Assembly (NCBI GenBank): GCA_017940245.1
Contig: JAGAYZ010000042.1
Location: 1 to 40,633 of the forward strand
DNA from: Muribaculaceae bacterium
GTDB taxonomy: Bacteria > Bacteroidota > Bacteroidia > Bacteroidales > Muribaculaceae
Length of the DNA stretch: 40,633 nt
Direction of reading: 5' to 3'
The notes under the pieces were generated by a model. That model was given only the letters and a program-made list of their open reading frames with translations. It did no database searches and was not told the DNA's origin. Shown piece after piece: positions 8,176-16,513 of this stretch. Position numbers and translations under genes: made by a program. Positions within the stretch are counted from its first letter, which is position 1. The number at the start of each line of letters is the position of its first letter.

Positions 8176-8209
8176 CAAAAAATATGGGTTAAGCCCACTG
8201 AGAACCGGC

Positions 8210-8266
8210 TAAAAAAGACAGCTGCTGTGTCTTGTGCCAAGTAGCACCGATGTCACCGCAGCTGTC
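8210..8266 (-). terminator. Terminator after the C10 peptidase gene
   Basis: On the minus strand GACAGCTGC (8258-8266) pairs with GCAGCTGTC (8217-8225), and an inner GTGC/GCAC stem shortens the loop. A run of T follows at once (TCTTTTTTAGCC). It lies about 165 bp after the stop at 8431. The rest of 8267-8430 is untranslated trailer with a small GTAATG/CATTAC hairpin (8319-8336) and no gene. Confidence 0.7.
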
Positions 8267-8430
8267 GTCAACACAACAAACAATTTATTAACCATGATGC
8301 GTATAAAGCCAATACACAGTAATGTGTTACCATTACGCCGGCAAATTTATGCCGTGTGGAATTTAATTGCAAAAGGAATAGACCGAAAGGCCAAAAAAAC
8401 CGATGATTGCCCCGATTTTATCGATTTTCC

Positions 8431-11196
8431 TTATCGCTTCAAGATGATGTTGATGATGGCGTTCACGTCGGCAACATCGACTGCTCCGTCGCCATTCACA
8501 TCGCAAGCGACTTGCATATCGATGCGCGTGTCGCGTCCCAGAATCGTGTTGATGGTCATGTTCACGTCTTGCACGTCTACCACACCGTCGGCATTGATGT
8601 CGCCCAGAGTGAAGGAGTCATCGACCACATCAATGAGCCGATAGGCATCGTTGTAACTACCCACCACCAGCTCGGCCGATCCGGCCTTGGCTTCGTACAT
8701 GAGCGTGTAGCGTCCCGCATCGAAGTTGATGGTCTGCTTCACGTTGATGGTCTTGCTCTCGCCGGGGTTGAGTTTCACACTGCCCATGTTCAATATTCCG
8801 CCATTGGTGAGGGTGTACTGGCGCATGCGCACATAGACCGTACCGCTGAAACTCTCTTCGGCGGTGATGGTGACAGAGCCTTGAATCTGCTCACCTTTCT
8901 TGACACGTCGCGGGAACTTCGCCTCGGTTATCCGGTAGGCAATGGCTGGAGCCGGTTGCACGGTGACCATGTCGTTGAGTGCAGGCGAGAGGTTGTCGTC
9001 GGTGATGTGTCCGTCTTCGGTGGCATAAGCTATCTGCACGCGGTAGGTACCGGGGTCTAGGGGCAACTTGCGATAGAAGGTGAGTGTCTTGGCTTCGCCC
9101 TTTGCCACGCTGGCGTTGGCTTGCTGGTACATGTATCGCTTGGTGGGGTTGGCTGTGTCTACCAGGTAGAGGATGACTCCCACGGTGCCGGGCGCGCCAT
9201 AATTGCGGGTGTTGAGGGCGAAATAGACGTTATCGCCTTGATTGATGATTGTGTTATCGCCGGGCATCTGCCAGAGTACGTGTTGGGTGAGTCGCATCAC
9301 GGGCAACGTGGCAGGTGGCAACACGGTGATGGGTTTGCTGGGCTGTGCCTGAGTGAAGGGATAGTCGGGGAAACCTTTCTCGTAGGCAGAGAGCAGATAT
9401 TGTCCTTGCGGCATGTTGTCGTCCAGGTTGACCAGCAGGCTCAGGTCTTCGGTCACTTCGTCGTAGCAGTTTACGGCATTTTCGTAGTCGAAGAACACAT
9501 TGGGGTCTTCGGCGCTGGTGAAACGGATGACGATGTTTTTCAATCGCACGTCGCCGCTGTTGTTGCGCAGTGTCACGTTAAAATGTGCACTGCCCTGGGC
9601 ATAAACGTCTCCGTCGGGTGCTAGTGGTGTGAGCAGGCTCACGTCGGGCACCTGGCACGACCCGTCAATTTCGCCCAGTGTGCCACCGGCGACTGTTGCA
9701 CTAAACTGGCCGATGTAGGGCAATCCACGGCTGTCGCGGCCGCGGCAGTAACGCATGATGTTCCACTGCGCCGAAGCGTCTTCGCGGAAGGCCATGCGGA
9801 TGGTGCACGGGCCATCGGGAACGTTACCCACGTTCTTGCTGATGCCGTCTATGGTCTTCATGGCCAGCAGGCCGCTGTGGCCGCCGGCAAAGCCGTCGAT
9901 TTGTGCCGAGAAGGTCTTGAGCACTGCAATGATGGTGTCATTGCGCACAGCCACCACAGCCAGGTCGCCCGTAAAGGGTCGTGTGTCGTGGTTTTCTACC
10001 GAAGTGATGATGCCGAAGTCGCTGGACGTCTGCGTGTAGAGTCGCATGCTCATGGGGTTATAGAGAGGGCGCAAAGCTTGTGTGCCCAGTCCGGTAGGCG
10101 GCTGGATGCCGGTCACGATTTCCTGGTCAAGGTTGTATCCGCCGGTGCCGCCGCCAATGCCCAGTGTGCTGGGATCGAGGTGCGAAACGAGAAAATAGCC
10201 GTTGCTGGTGCCATTCCACCCCCAATTGATGTGCACATAGTCTTCAGTGTCATATCCGTCGCACACAAAGGCATGCCCGCTGTTGCTCACGTCGCTTGAC
10301 GCTCCGTAGAAAACGGCCCGTCCGGCATCAATCTCGCTCTTGATGAGTTGCATCCACTCGCTGGTGCTGTAGTAGTCGCGCTTGTGCATGGTCACGGCTG
10401 AGTCGTAGCCGAAATAGTCGCGCAAGGCGGCCGGCACCAGTTGCGACAATGCACCGCTGCCGCTGGGTGCATATTCCATCTCCACGGCGATGCCAAAATG
10501 TGCTGCCAGAGTGGCCACTGCATTCTGCTGCTGGGCCGTGGTGGCAGAGGTGTACTCGGGCAGAATCAAATCCCAGTCATAGGTGGTTGAGCCGAAGTCG
10601 GCAGTGAGCGTGAGTCCATTGCTGGTGTAGGTTTTGCTGCCGGTGCCTTTAGGCGGATAGTTGTGCAGTTTCATGATTTGTGTGGCGGCAGTAGCCACGC
10701 AACCCACGTAGTAGTTGGTGGTCTGTCCGTCGTTCTGATAAGTGGGACATAGCAGGTTGAACGGTGCGCCTTGCCCCCAGCAGATATCGCCCAGCAGAGG
10801 TGGCTGCACCGGAGTTCCAATGCGTGCGGCATGCGTGGCAGCCGATGAGCTGGAGCAGGCTTCCACATATTGCTTGGAGAGTTCTATCCAGGCCAGCATG
10901 TTGGCCGGTGCCTTGCTCAAATCTAGTGAGCCATGGTCGCTGTAGCCCAGCACGGGGATGGCCTGGTCGTCGCCGGCCACGATGACCCATCCCCGACGTG
11001 ATGAGTTGAACACATAGAGCAGGTCGCTGTTGTCGGTGCCGGTGATGCGGGTGGGAGCCTGGCGTAGACCGGTGACACTGGTGTGTGGCCCTAGAAATCG
11101 TTGAGCCACCTCCAGTGCTTGTTGCTTGCTGATGGGACTGCCCATGGCGGCCATGGCGGTCATGATGAGCAGAGATAGAGAAAGAAATCTTCGCAT
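8431..11196 (-). CDS. C10-family cysteine peptidase (streptopain-like) with dockerin-like tail
   Basis: A 921-residue secreted protease. A signal peptide (about 1-19) precedes an inhibitory prodomain of the Spi/I69 type (about 22-115), which includes RRGWVIVAGDDQAIPVLGYS. The papain-like catalytic domain (about 130-365) has C166 in YYVGCVATAATQIM, H308 in NSGHAFVCDGY and the WGWNG motif at 325-329, so the active site looks intact. About 500 residues of beta-rich Ig-like repeats follow. The last 60 residues hold two calcium loops, DINADGVVDVQD and DVNGDGAVDVAD, each followed by an INxIL helix, making a complete dockerin-like pair. C10 peptidases degrade host or dietary proteins and mature by losing the prodomain. 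A terminator lies on either side, so the gene is a single unit. Surface or medium location is expected. Confidence 0.92.
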   Translation of the reverse strand: MRRFLSLSLLIMTAMAAMGSPISKQQALEVAQRFLGPHTSVTGLRQAPTRITGTDNSDLLYVFNSSRRGWVIVAGDDQAIPVLGYSDHGSLDLSKAPANMLAWIELSKQYVEACSSSSAATHAARIGTPVQPPLLGDICWGQGAPFNLLCPTYQNDGQTTNYYVGCVATAATQIMKLHNYPPKGTGSKTYTSNGLTLTADFGSTTYDWDLILPEYTSATTAQQQNAVATLAAHFGIAVEMEYAPSGSGALSQLVPAALRDYFGYDSAVTMHKRDYYSTSEWMQLIKSEIDAGRAVFYGASSDVSNSGHAFVCDGYDTEDYVHINWGWNGTSNGYFLVSHLDPSTLGIGGGTGGYNLDQEIVTGIQPPTGLGTQALRPLYNPMSMRLYTQTSSDFGIITSVENHDTRPFTGDLAVVAVRNDTIIAVLKTFSAQIDGFAGGHSGLLAMKTIDGISKNVGNVPDGPCTIRMAFREDASAQWNIMRYCRGRDSRGLPYIGQFSATVAGGTLGEIDGSCQVPDVSLLTPLAPDGDVYAQGSAHFNVTLRNNSGDVRLKNIVIRFTSAEDPNVFFDYENAVNCYDEVTEDLSLLVNLDDNMPQGQYLLSAYEKGFPDYPFTQAQPSKPITVLPPATLPVMRLTQHVLWQMPGDNTIINQGDNVYFALNTRNYGAPGTVGVILYLVDTANPTKRYMYQQANASVAKGEAKTLTFYRKLPLDPGTYRVQIAYATEDGHITDDNLSPALNDMVTVQPAPAIAYRITEAKFPRRVKKGEQIQGSVTITAEESFSGTVYVRMRQYTLTNGGILNMGSVKLNPGESKTINVKQTINFDAGRYTLMYEAKAGSAELVVGSYNDAYRLIDVVDDSFTLGDINADGVVDVQDVNMTINTILGRDTRIDMQVACDVNGDGAVDVADVNAIINIILKR

Positions 11197-11220
11197 ACTA
11201 TAATAATGTGAGAAATGAGT

Positions 11221-11264
11221 AAAACAAGCGGGAAGCCTGTTGAGAATGAGATGGGCTTCCCGCT
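11221..11264 (-). terminator. Terminator after the type IX sorted protein gene
   Basis: An 11-bp perfect stem, AGCGGGAAGCC (11227-11237) with GGCTTCCCGCT (11254-11264), is followed on the minus strand by TGTTTTACT. It separates the two secreted-protein genes. Confidence 0.75.
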
Positions 11265-11282
11265 GAGTTTGGGGTTGATAAA

Positions 11283-13154
11283 TTATTTGACGATAGTCTT
11301 GGTGGCTGTGTTGCCCACCTTCACTATCACTACTCCGGTATGAGCCGGAATGGTGACCGAGCCGTTGCTCACGGCCGTGCCGAGCAGGCGCCCGGCCATG
11401 TCTACGACGGTGACAGGGGTGCCTGCCGGAGCATCAACGACCACAGCACCCGTGGTGCCCGTCACACGGGCTTGCGTGGTGCGCACGTCGGTGACGGCAG
11501 TGGAAGGCACGACCAGTTCCACCAGCACAGTGTTGCTGAGGCCGGAAGCTATCTCAGCCACGTAGTTGTTGGGATAGGAACTGATCACCGTGGGAGCATA
11601 GGCCCTGACCTGATAGAGATAAGCTATTTTCTCGCTCAGTGGCACTTCAAAGTGGCACGAAGTGACATTCTCCACCGGGAAGATGCCGACCGGGGCCACT
11701 ACCTGGTCGCCGGCCTCTACATGCTGAGTCACCTTGAAATCGTCGATGAACAACTTGTGCCCGGTGTACTCACTTTCCAGTTTCTGCTCGGGCCATACCA
11801 GTTTGATGTAGGTCATCTCGCTGCCGCCAGTCAGGTCTAAGGTGTAATCCTTAAATGCGCCATCGAGCGTGACGGTGGCTTCGTCTACCACGTTGTCGTC
11901 TTGATAGACGTTGATGGTGAGCACATCACCCGTCTGGGGTGTGCTTGAGTAGTAGGATGCCATGTTGAGCGTGAGCTGGAAGTTGCCCCCGTTGTTGCTC
12001 AGGTTGATTGCGGGAGTGATGAGAGTGGCATTGCTGCTATAGGGCGCGAGTCCCATGTAGCCGGCGGCATAGGCAATGTTGGTGCCATACCATCCCGGTT
12101 GCTGGGTGTCGTTGTCCAGATAGTCGCCCATGGAGGTGCCATACTCGGTGCTGGTGATGGTGCCCTTGGTCACCTTCGCAAAATCTTCAACGAGCATTTC
12201 CATGTCGCCTGCCTGGCTAATGGTTTCCTGCTTGAACAGGGACACTTTGTAGCTTGTGGCATCGGCCACGGGCTCCCAGTTGGCAACGAAGCCGTTTTCG
12301 TCGACCTCGGTAGCATCGGTGGCAATAGGTGCGTCAAGGCTCTGGATGAATTTGACCACGGCGATTTCCTCGCTATAATCGCTCACGTTGTCGCCTTTCA
12401 CAGTGCGGGCGCGGTAGTAATACTGCACGCCGTCGGTGAGTCCGGTAACCTGGTAACGAACCGAGTAGGACGATGTGGGCACTTCTTGGTCTTGCAGCAC
12501 ATATTGTGGTTGTCCGCTGGCGTCGCGGCTATACACGTCTAGCAAGTAGCCCGTGGCTCCTGTTATGGCCCGCCACGAAGCGGTGAATGAAGTGCCTGTG
12601 GCATCGATGGGCTGTTCCACAATGGGAGCGGCAACAAACGCCTGCGACGATTCCACCTTAAGGTCGTCAATGAGCACACCGTTAAACGTGAGGTAGGGTG
12701 TGAAGCGCAGATAGGTATAGGACGTGCCGCCGGTCATGATGACGGATATTTGTGCCCACTCATTATTAATATAATAGGTCTGGGCGCTGTTGTAACCCAG
12801 TTGCACCTGCACGCCGCCCAAGTCGTCGATGGAGCGAACGCGGAACGACACGCGCAGGTTGCCGCCGCCCGACGACATGTTGGTGTAGGCCGTCTGCAAG
12901 TTGCCGCCATCGCCTATGAGCAGGCATCCGCCGGCCTCATACACTTTTGAGCCGCTCCAGCCGGTGAGGGTGGAGCGCAGTTTGCCGCCGTAACCGCTGA
13001 TGTCGGTAGTGGCTGGAGCTGATTCACTGCCTTCGGTGAAGGCATCAAAATTTTGGTCGATGATTACCGTCAGGTCGTCTTGTGCCTGTAGGCTAAACGA
13101 CCAGAACCCCGTCATAATAAGGGTTGTCATGAGAAAAAGTAAACGTTTAGTCAT
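11283..13154 (-). CDS. Adhesin-like secreted protein with type IX sorting domain
   Basis: A 623-residue exported protein. A signal peptide (1-24, ending SLQAQ) is followed by a jelly-roll adhesion domain of the choice-of-anchor-J kind (about 28-170, closing with the LIDDLKV strand). FN3-like modules cover about 175-310. A second jelly roll (about 317-480) closes with LFIDDFKV. Another FN3-like stretch leads to a C-terminal domain (about 545-623) with the type A Por-sorting features VTVVDMAGRLLG, then a glycine turn, then VVIVKVGNTATKTIVK. That tail directs transport across the outer membrane by the type IX system and anchoring at the surface. No catalytic domain is seen, so a binding role is likely. 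It has its own strong promoter and terminator. Confidence 0.82.
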   Translation of the reverse strand: MTKRLLFLMTTLIMTGFWSFSLQAQDDLTVIIDQNFDAFTEGSESAPATTDISGYGGKLRSTLTGWSGSKVYEAGGCLLIGDGGNLQTAYTNMSSGGGNLRVSFRVRSIDDLGGVQVQLGYNSAQTYYINNEWAQISVIMTGGTSYTYLRFTPYLTFNGVLIDDLKVESSQAFVAAPIVEQPIDATGTSFTASWRAITGATGYLLDVYSRDASGQPQYVLQDQEVPTSSYSVRYQVTGLTDGVQYYYRARTVKGDNVSDYSEEIAVVKFIQSLDAPIATDATEVDENGFVANWEPVADATSYKVSLFKQETISQAGDMEMLVEDFAKVTKGTITSTEYGTSMGDYLDNDTQQPGWYGTNIAYAAGYMGLAPYSSNATLITPAINLSNNGGNFQLTLNMASYYSSTPQTGDVLTINVYQDDNVVDEATVTLDGAFKDYTLDLTGGSEMTYIKLVWPEQKLESEYTGHKLFIDDFKVTQHVEAGDQVVAPVGIFPVENVTSCHFEVPLSEKIAYLYQVRAYAPTVISSYPNNYVAEIASGLSNTVLVELVVPSTAVTDVRTTQARVTGTTGAVVVDAPAGTPVTVVDMAGRLLGTAVSNGSVTIPAHTGVVIVKVGNTATKTIVK

Positions 13155-13193
13155 AGTTTTAAGAGATTAGATTATACACTAAAATTGTAAAAG

Positions 13194-13225
13194 CAAAGTT
13201 ACAACAAAGAAGGAATAAAACCAAA
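13194..13225 (-). promoter_or_regulatory. Promoter of the type IX sorted protein gene
   Basis: On the minus strand TTTG (13222-13225), 20 nt, then TAACTTTG (13194-13201). This is an ideal Bacteroidetes promoter, 40 bp before the start codon at 13154. Confidence 0.75.
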
Positions 13226-13382
13226 ATGAAAGTTGAAAGTTTTTTGTTTTTTTAGGAATATTCTAGCATGCAGCTATCAAGCAACCCAGATTTATGGTTT
13301 GTACTTGATTTTCACTGCTGCACGGCGAACTTTTGGCGGATAACCGGCTACCGGCAGACAACTATATTTCATGGAAAAGAAG

Positions 13383-13479
13383 AAAAAAACAGATGCAATT
13401 TTTCACAAAATCGCACCTGCCAATTTTAGAGTATGAGAAAATTTACTTTTTCAGTGTAGTATAAAAGCAATAATTATTT
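13383..13479 (-). ncRNA. Candidate small RNA with its own promoter and terminator
   Basis: A promoter (13486-13516) points left into this stretch, and a textbook terminator closes it. On the minus strand the stem GGTGCGATTTT (13407-13417) pairs with AAAATTGCATC (13392-13402) around a GNRA-type GUGA loop and is followed by TG and seven T. Two of the eleven pairs are G-U in the minus-strand RNA but would be A-C clashes in a plus-strand RNA, so the hairpin is built for leftward transcripts. The expected product is about 97 nt with no convincing ORF. It stops before the next promoter (13194-13225), so it is not the leader of the 13154 gene. No known RNA family is recognised. Confidence 0.45.
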
Positions 13480-13485
13480 TCGTGG

Positions 13486-13516
13486 CAAAGATAATATCTT
13501 TTTATGAATCCACCAA
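13486..13516 (-). promoter_or_regulatory. Promoter of the candidate small RNA
   Basis: On the minus strand TTG (13514-13516, preceded by a T-rich stretch and C), 20 nt, then TATCTTTG (13486-13493). The -7 box and spacing fit the Bacteroidetes consensus. In the rest of the spacer, from 13517 to 13733, I see only AT-rich sequence and no gene. Confidence 0.5.
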
Positions 13517-13733
13517 GAAAAAACAAAAAAATATCACAAAAAATTATTTTTTTCTTTCAATTACGATTTTTTTTCGCGAAAATAGGGGCAAAATTCATCT
13601 CAAAAGAGTAGCTCGAAAATAGAAAAAAATCACCTTTAGTTGAAAAGGAACAAAACATGTGCTAAAAACCATTAGAGAGTCATACCGAAATGAATAGTTT
13701 TGAGGTAGATAGGCCAATTTTATGCTTGAAATA

Positions 13734-13766
13734 TTTGGAAGTTTTTCAGATATTGGAGTACATTTG
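13734..13766 (+). promoter_or_regulatory. Promoter of the small LuxR-type gene
   Basis: TTTG (13734-13737), 21 nt, then TACATTTG (13759-13766). The expected start site is near 13773, about 37 nt before the ATG at 13810. Confidence 0.65.
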
Positions 13767-13809
13767 CAAACAAAATCCAATCTAGGGAAAAATTTTTTAT
13801 AAAATAACT

Positions 13810-14028
13810 ATGAGCAACCCCAACATCGACCTGACGGCAAGAGAACTTGAGGTGCTGGAATTATTATCGTTTGGATATAACAGCAAGGACATAGCCGAAA
13901 AGCTGTATATCTCGCCCAATACGGTAGAGTACCACCGCAAGCAGCTGTTAAGAAAAACAGCTTCGCGCAATGCTGCTGAGCTAATCGGTAATGCATTTCG
14001 CTTAAACATTCTCTCTGTGGATGACTAA
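13810..14028 (+). CDS. Stand-alone LuxR-type helix-turn-helix protein
   Basis: A 72-residue protein that is almost nothing but a GerE/LuxR DNA-binding domain. It has LTARELEVLELLSFGYNSKDIAEKLYISPNTVEYHRKQLLRKT in the classic order of four helices, with the recognition helix around SPNTVEYHRKQLLRK (about 40-54). There is no receiver or ligand domain, as in GerE-type proteins. It has its own promoter and a strong terminator, so it is a complete single-gene unit and not the broken end of a larger regulator. The target genes are unknown; the neighbouring NamZ operon (17731-14137) converges on it. Confidence 0.85.
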   Translation: MSNPNIDLTARELEVLELLSFGYNSKDIAEKLYISPNTVEYHRKQLLRKTASRNAAELIGNAFRLNILSVDD

Positions 14029-14073
14029 TGTCCACTGCCCGTGCGAGTGACAGCATTTTGTCAGTAAACCAAC

Positions 14074-14108
14074 AATCCTCCCACTCTTCTGAGACTGGGA
14101 GGATTTTT
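14074..14108 (+). terminator. Rho-independent terminator after the LuxR-type gene
   Basis: AATCCTCCCA (14074-14083) pairs with TGGGAGGATT (14096-14105), with an inner CTC/GAG, and T continues to 14108. It can also stop the convergent operon ending at 14137. Confidence 0.8.
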
Positions 14109-14136
14109 GTGTAGGTGTCGTCGATGTTGTGGCGGT

Positions 14137-15027
14137 TTATTGGTAGTGCGCCAGGGCGCGCTGCAATTCATCGCGAATCATGGTTTTGAGTTCCGGCGGC
14201 TGGAGCACCTCGATGGCGCTGCCGTGAGAGAGCAGTTCCTCGCGCAGGTCGTAGGTGAGGCGCATGTGGTAGTGAAACACCGAGTAGGAATCGTGCAGTT
14301 CCTCCTGTTGAGACCAGTGCAGCGGTAATGCCCGGAAATACTTCGCTTGAGTGGGCTCAACCCGCAGAATGATGTGCTTGGGCGCGTTGTGGTTGGTGGT
14401 GATGCCAAAGCAGTCCTTGAAAAACTCTTGCGGGCTCAAGTTGTCGGGCATAATGAACGATTCGCCAGCCAGCAGCTTGAGGTCGCTCATGCGGTCCAGG
14501 GCATAGGTCTTGATGCGATGATCCTTGACATTGAAACCTATCACATACCACAGTTGCTTGAAAATCTTCACAAAGTAGGGTTCTAGTGTGACGGCAGAGC
14601 GCTGTGAACGGGTGTAGGACCTGTAGCTGAACTGGATGCGCGTGTTTCTCTTGAGAGCGTCTATGATGACAGGCAGATGCTCACGGGCGCTGGGCACATT
14701 TTCCAGCACGATGCGGCTCGACACGTCGCCCACATCGCGCAGGGCGTCGTTAACGGCCATGGAGTCGAGCAGCCAGTCGTGTAGCGAGCGTTGACCGTCG
14801 GAGTTTTCCTCGATGTAGTATTCATAGGTGGTGCGGTCGCAGGCAATGTTCACATGCAGCAGCTGCTCGGCCGCGTTGCGATAGGTGTGGAAAGTGCGCC
14901 GTGGCATGGGACGGCCGTTGCTCATGGGCGTATCCATCCACAACCGGTTGAGCTGCTCTTGTGTGATGCGGCCATAACGGCGGATGGTGTCGACCAGCCA
15001 CAGATAGTTGTTTAGCGTATTTCTCAT
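14137..15027 (-). CDS. WYL-domain transcriptional regulator
   Basis: A 296-residue DNA-binding regulator. The N-terminal part (about 1-75, YLWLVDTIRRYGRITQEQL) is a winged-helix region of the DeoR/HTH_11 kind. The middle (about 118-190) is a WYL domain, with FSYRSYTRSQRSAVTLEPYFV, then KQLWYVIGFNVKDHRIKTYALDRM, which is thought to bind a small ligand or nucleotide. The C-terminal 90 residues match the usual WCX extension. The start at 15027 is chosen because its ATG overlaps the symporter stop as ATGA, a sign of coupled translation; the ATG at 15051 would run 28 nt into the symporter gene. Position at the end of the NamZ-symporter operon suggests it senses the transported sugar, but that is inference. 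Confidence 0.88.
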   Translation of the reverse strand: MRNTLNNYLWLVDTIRRYGRITQEQLNRLWMDTPMSNGRPMPRRTFHTYRNAAEQLLHVNIACDRTTYEYYIEENSDGQRSLHDWLLDSMAVNDALRDVGDVSSRIVLENVPSAREHLPVIIDALKRNTRIQFSYRSYTRSQRSAVTLEPYFVKIFKQLWYVIGFNVKDHRIKTYALDRMSDLKLLAGESFIMPDNLSPQEFFKDCFGITTNHNAPKHIILRVEPTQAKYFRALPLHWSQQEELHDSYSVFHYHMRLTYDLREELLSHGSAIEVLQPPELKTMIRDELQRALAHYQ

Positions 15028-16472
15028 TGCTCGTTTTTGATGAGTGCGCACAAGCCCAGCATGGTGAGTGCGGCATTAAGCAGCAGTAATTCAAATCCCA
15101 GTGTATAGGCATACTGGTTCTCAAGCCATCGCTGGATAAAGAAACTGATGACCGGGGCCGCCACACACACTACGGGCACGAGTCGGTCGCGCACAGGCTT
15201 GCGGCACATCATGCCGAAGGCAAACAGACCCAGGATGGGGCCATAGGTGTAGCTGGCCAGTGTGTAGACGGCGCTGATGGCATCGCTGTTGCTGATGGCG
15301 TAGAAGATGAGGATAACGATGCCCATGCCTGCGGCCATGGCCACATGCACCATCTTGCGGGTGCGGCCCAGTGTCGTATCGTTCTGTCGCTTGTCGGCAT
15401 TGAGAATGTCGACGGTGAACGATGTGGTGAGCGAGGTCAGCGCCGAGCCGGCGGCCGAGTAGGCGGCGGAAATCAGTCCCAGAATAAACAGCACGCCCAC
15501 AATCACGGGCATTCCGGCCGAGAAGGCTACGGTGCCAAATAGCTCATCGCTCTTTTCGGGCATAGCCAAGCCATTGGCCTTGACGTGCAGGGTGAGCAAT
15601 GTGCCCAAAATCAGGAACAAGGCGATGACGAAGAACTGTGTGATGCCGCTCACGATGAGGCCCTTTTTCGACTCACGGGCGTTTTTGCTGGCCAGTGTGC
15701 GCTGCATGAGGTCCTGGTCAAGGCCGGTGGTGGCAATCACCATGAAAATGCCGGCAATGAACTGTTTCCAGAAATAGGTGCCCTCCTTGGGATTGTCGAA
15801 GAAGAACATGCGCGAAGTTTCGTCGCCGGCAATGGCCTGGCACATACCGGCTAGGTCGTAGCCCAGCCCGCGTGCGATGAAGAAGATGCACAGCACCACC
15901 GACGTGATCAGGCAGAACGACTTGAGCGTGTCGGTCCATATCACGGTCTTCACACCACCTTGCAACGTGTAGAGGAAGATCAGGGCAATGGTGGCAATCA
16001 CATTCACGATGAAGGGAATGCCCAGCGGGGTGAACACGAGCAGTTGCAGCGTGACACACACCACGTAGAAACGCACGGCGGCTCCCAGCATCTTGCTGAT
16101 GAAGAAGAACCATGCTCCGGTCTTGTGGGTGCCGGCACCAAACCGCTGCTCCAAGTAGCCATAGATGGATACTAGGTTGCGCTTGTAGAACAGCGGAATG
16201 AGCACGTAGGCAATGGCGAAGTAGCCAATGACGAATCCCAGCGTCATCTGCAGGTAGCTATAACTCTTGGCCACGACCATGCCGGGAACCGACACGAAGG
16301 TCACGCCCGAAATGGGGGCCCCTATCATGGCAATGGCCACAATGAACCAGGGTGCCTCGCGGCCGCCGGTGAGGGCGGCATTGTCGTCGGTGCGGCGTGA
16401 AACGGCCCACGAAATGAGAAACAGAATCAAGAAATAGCCAACTATTGTGGCAAGTACTATCCAGGGTGTCAT
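15024..16472 (-). CDS. Sodium:solute symporter (SSS family)
   Basis: A 482-residue inner-membrane transporter with about 13 hydrophobic helices. The SSS family is visible in the start (WIVLATIVGYFLILFLISW), in GGREAPWFIVAIAMIGAPISGVTFVSVPG, in the YLEQRFG loop and in the AAYSAAGSALTSLTTSFTVDIL segment, where the Na2-site serines and threonines usually lie. It couples Na+ entry to uptake of a sugar, amino acid or sialic-acid-like solute. Upstream by 41 bp is the NamZ-like gene, and downstream (ATGA overlap) is the WYL regulator. From this setting N-acetylmuramic acid or a related cell-wall sugar is the likely cargo; this is inferred from context. Confidence 0.9.
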   Translation of the reverse strand: MTPWIVLATIVGYFLILFLISWAVSRRTDDNAALTGGREAPWFIVAIAMIGAPISGVTFVSVPGMVVAKSYSYLQMTLGFVIGYFAIAYVLIPLFYKRNLVSIYGYLEQRFGAGTHKTGAWFFFISKMLGAAVRFYVVCVTLQLLVFTPLGIPFIVNVIATIALIFLYTLQGGVKTVIWTDTLKSFCLITSVVLCIFFIARGLGYDLAGMCQAIAGDETSRMFFFDNPKEGTYFWKQFIAGIFMVIATTGLDQDLMQRTLASKNARESKKGLIVSGITQFFVIALFLILGTLLTLHVKANGLAMPEKSDELFGTVAFSAGMPVIVGVLFILGLISAAYSAAGSALTSLTTSFTVDILNADKRQNDTTLGRTRKMVHVAMAAGMGIVILIFYAISNSDAISAVYTLASYTYGPILGLFAFGMMCRKPVRDRLVPVVCVAAPVISFFIQRWLENQYAYTLGFELLLLNAALTMLGLCALIKNEQ

Positions 16473-16513
16473 GAGTGTATGTTTTTTAGCTGCAAGTTAC
16501 GAGCTATGAGTTT

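Noticed and set aside
13595-13780. 61-codon minus-strand ORF in the AT-rich spacer
   Set aside because: Composition follows the AT-rich DNA, there is no promoter or domain, and it overlaps the promoter of the LuxR-type gene.
15028-15051. Upstream ATG at 15051 for the WYL regulator
   Set aside because: It would overlap the symporter by 28 nt, while the ATG at 15027 gives a classic ATGA overlap.
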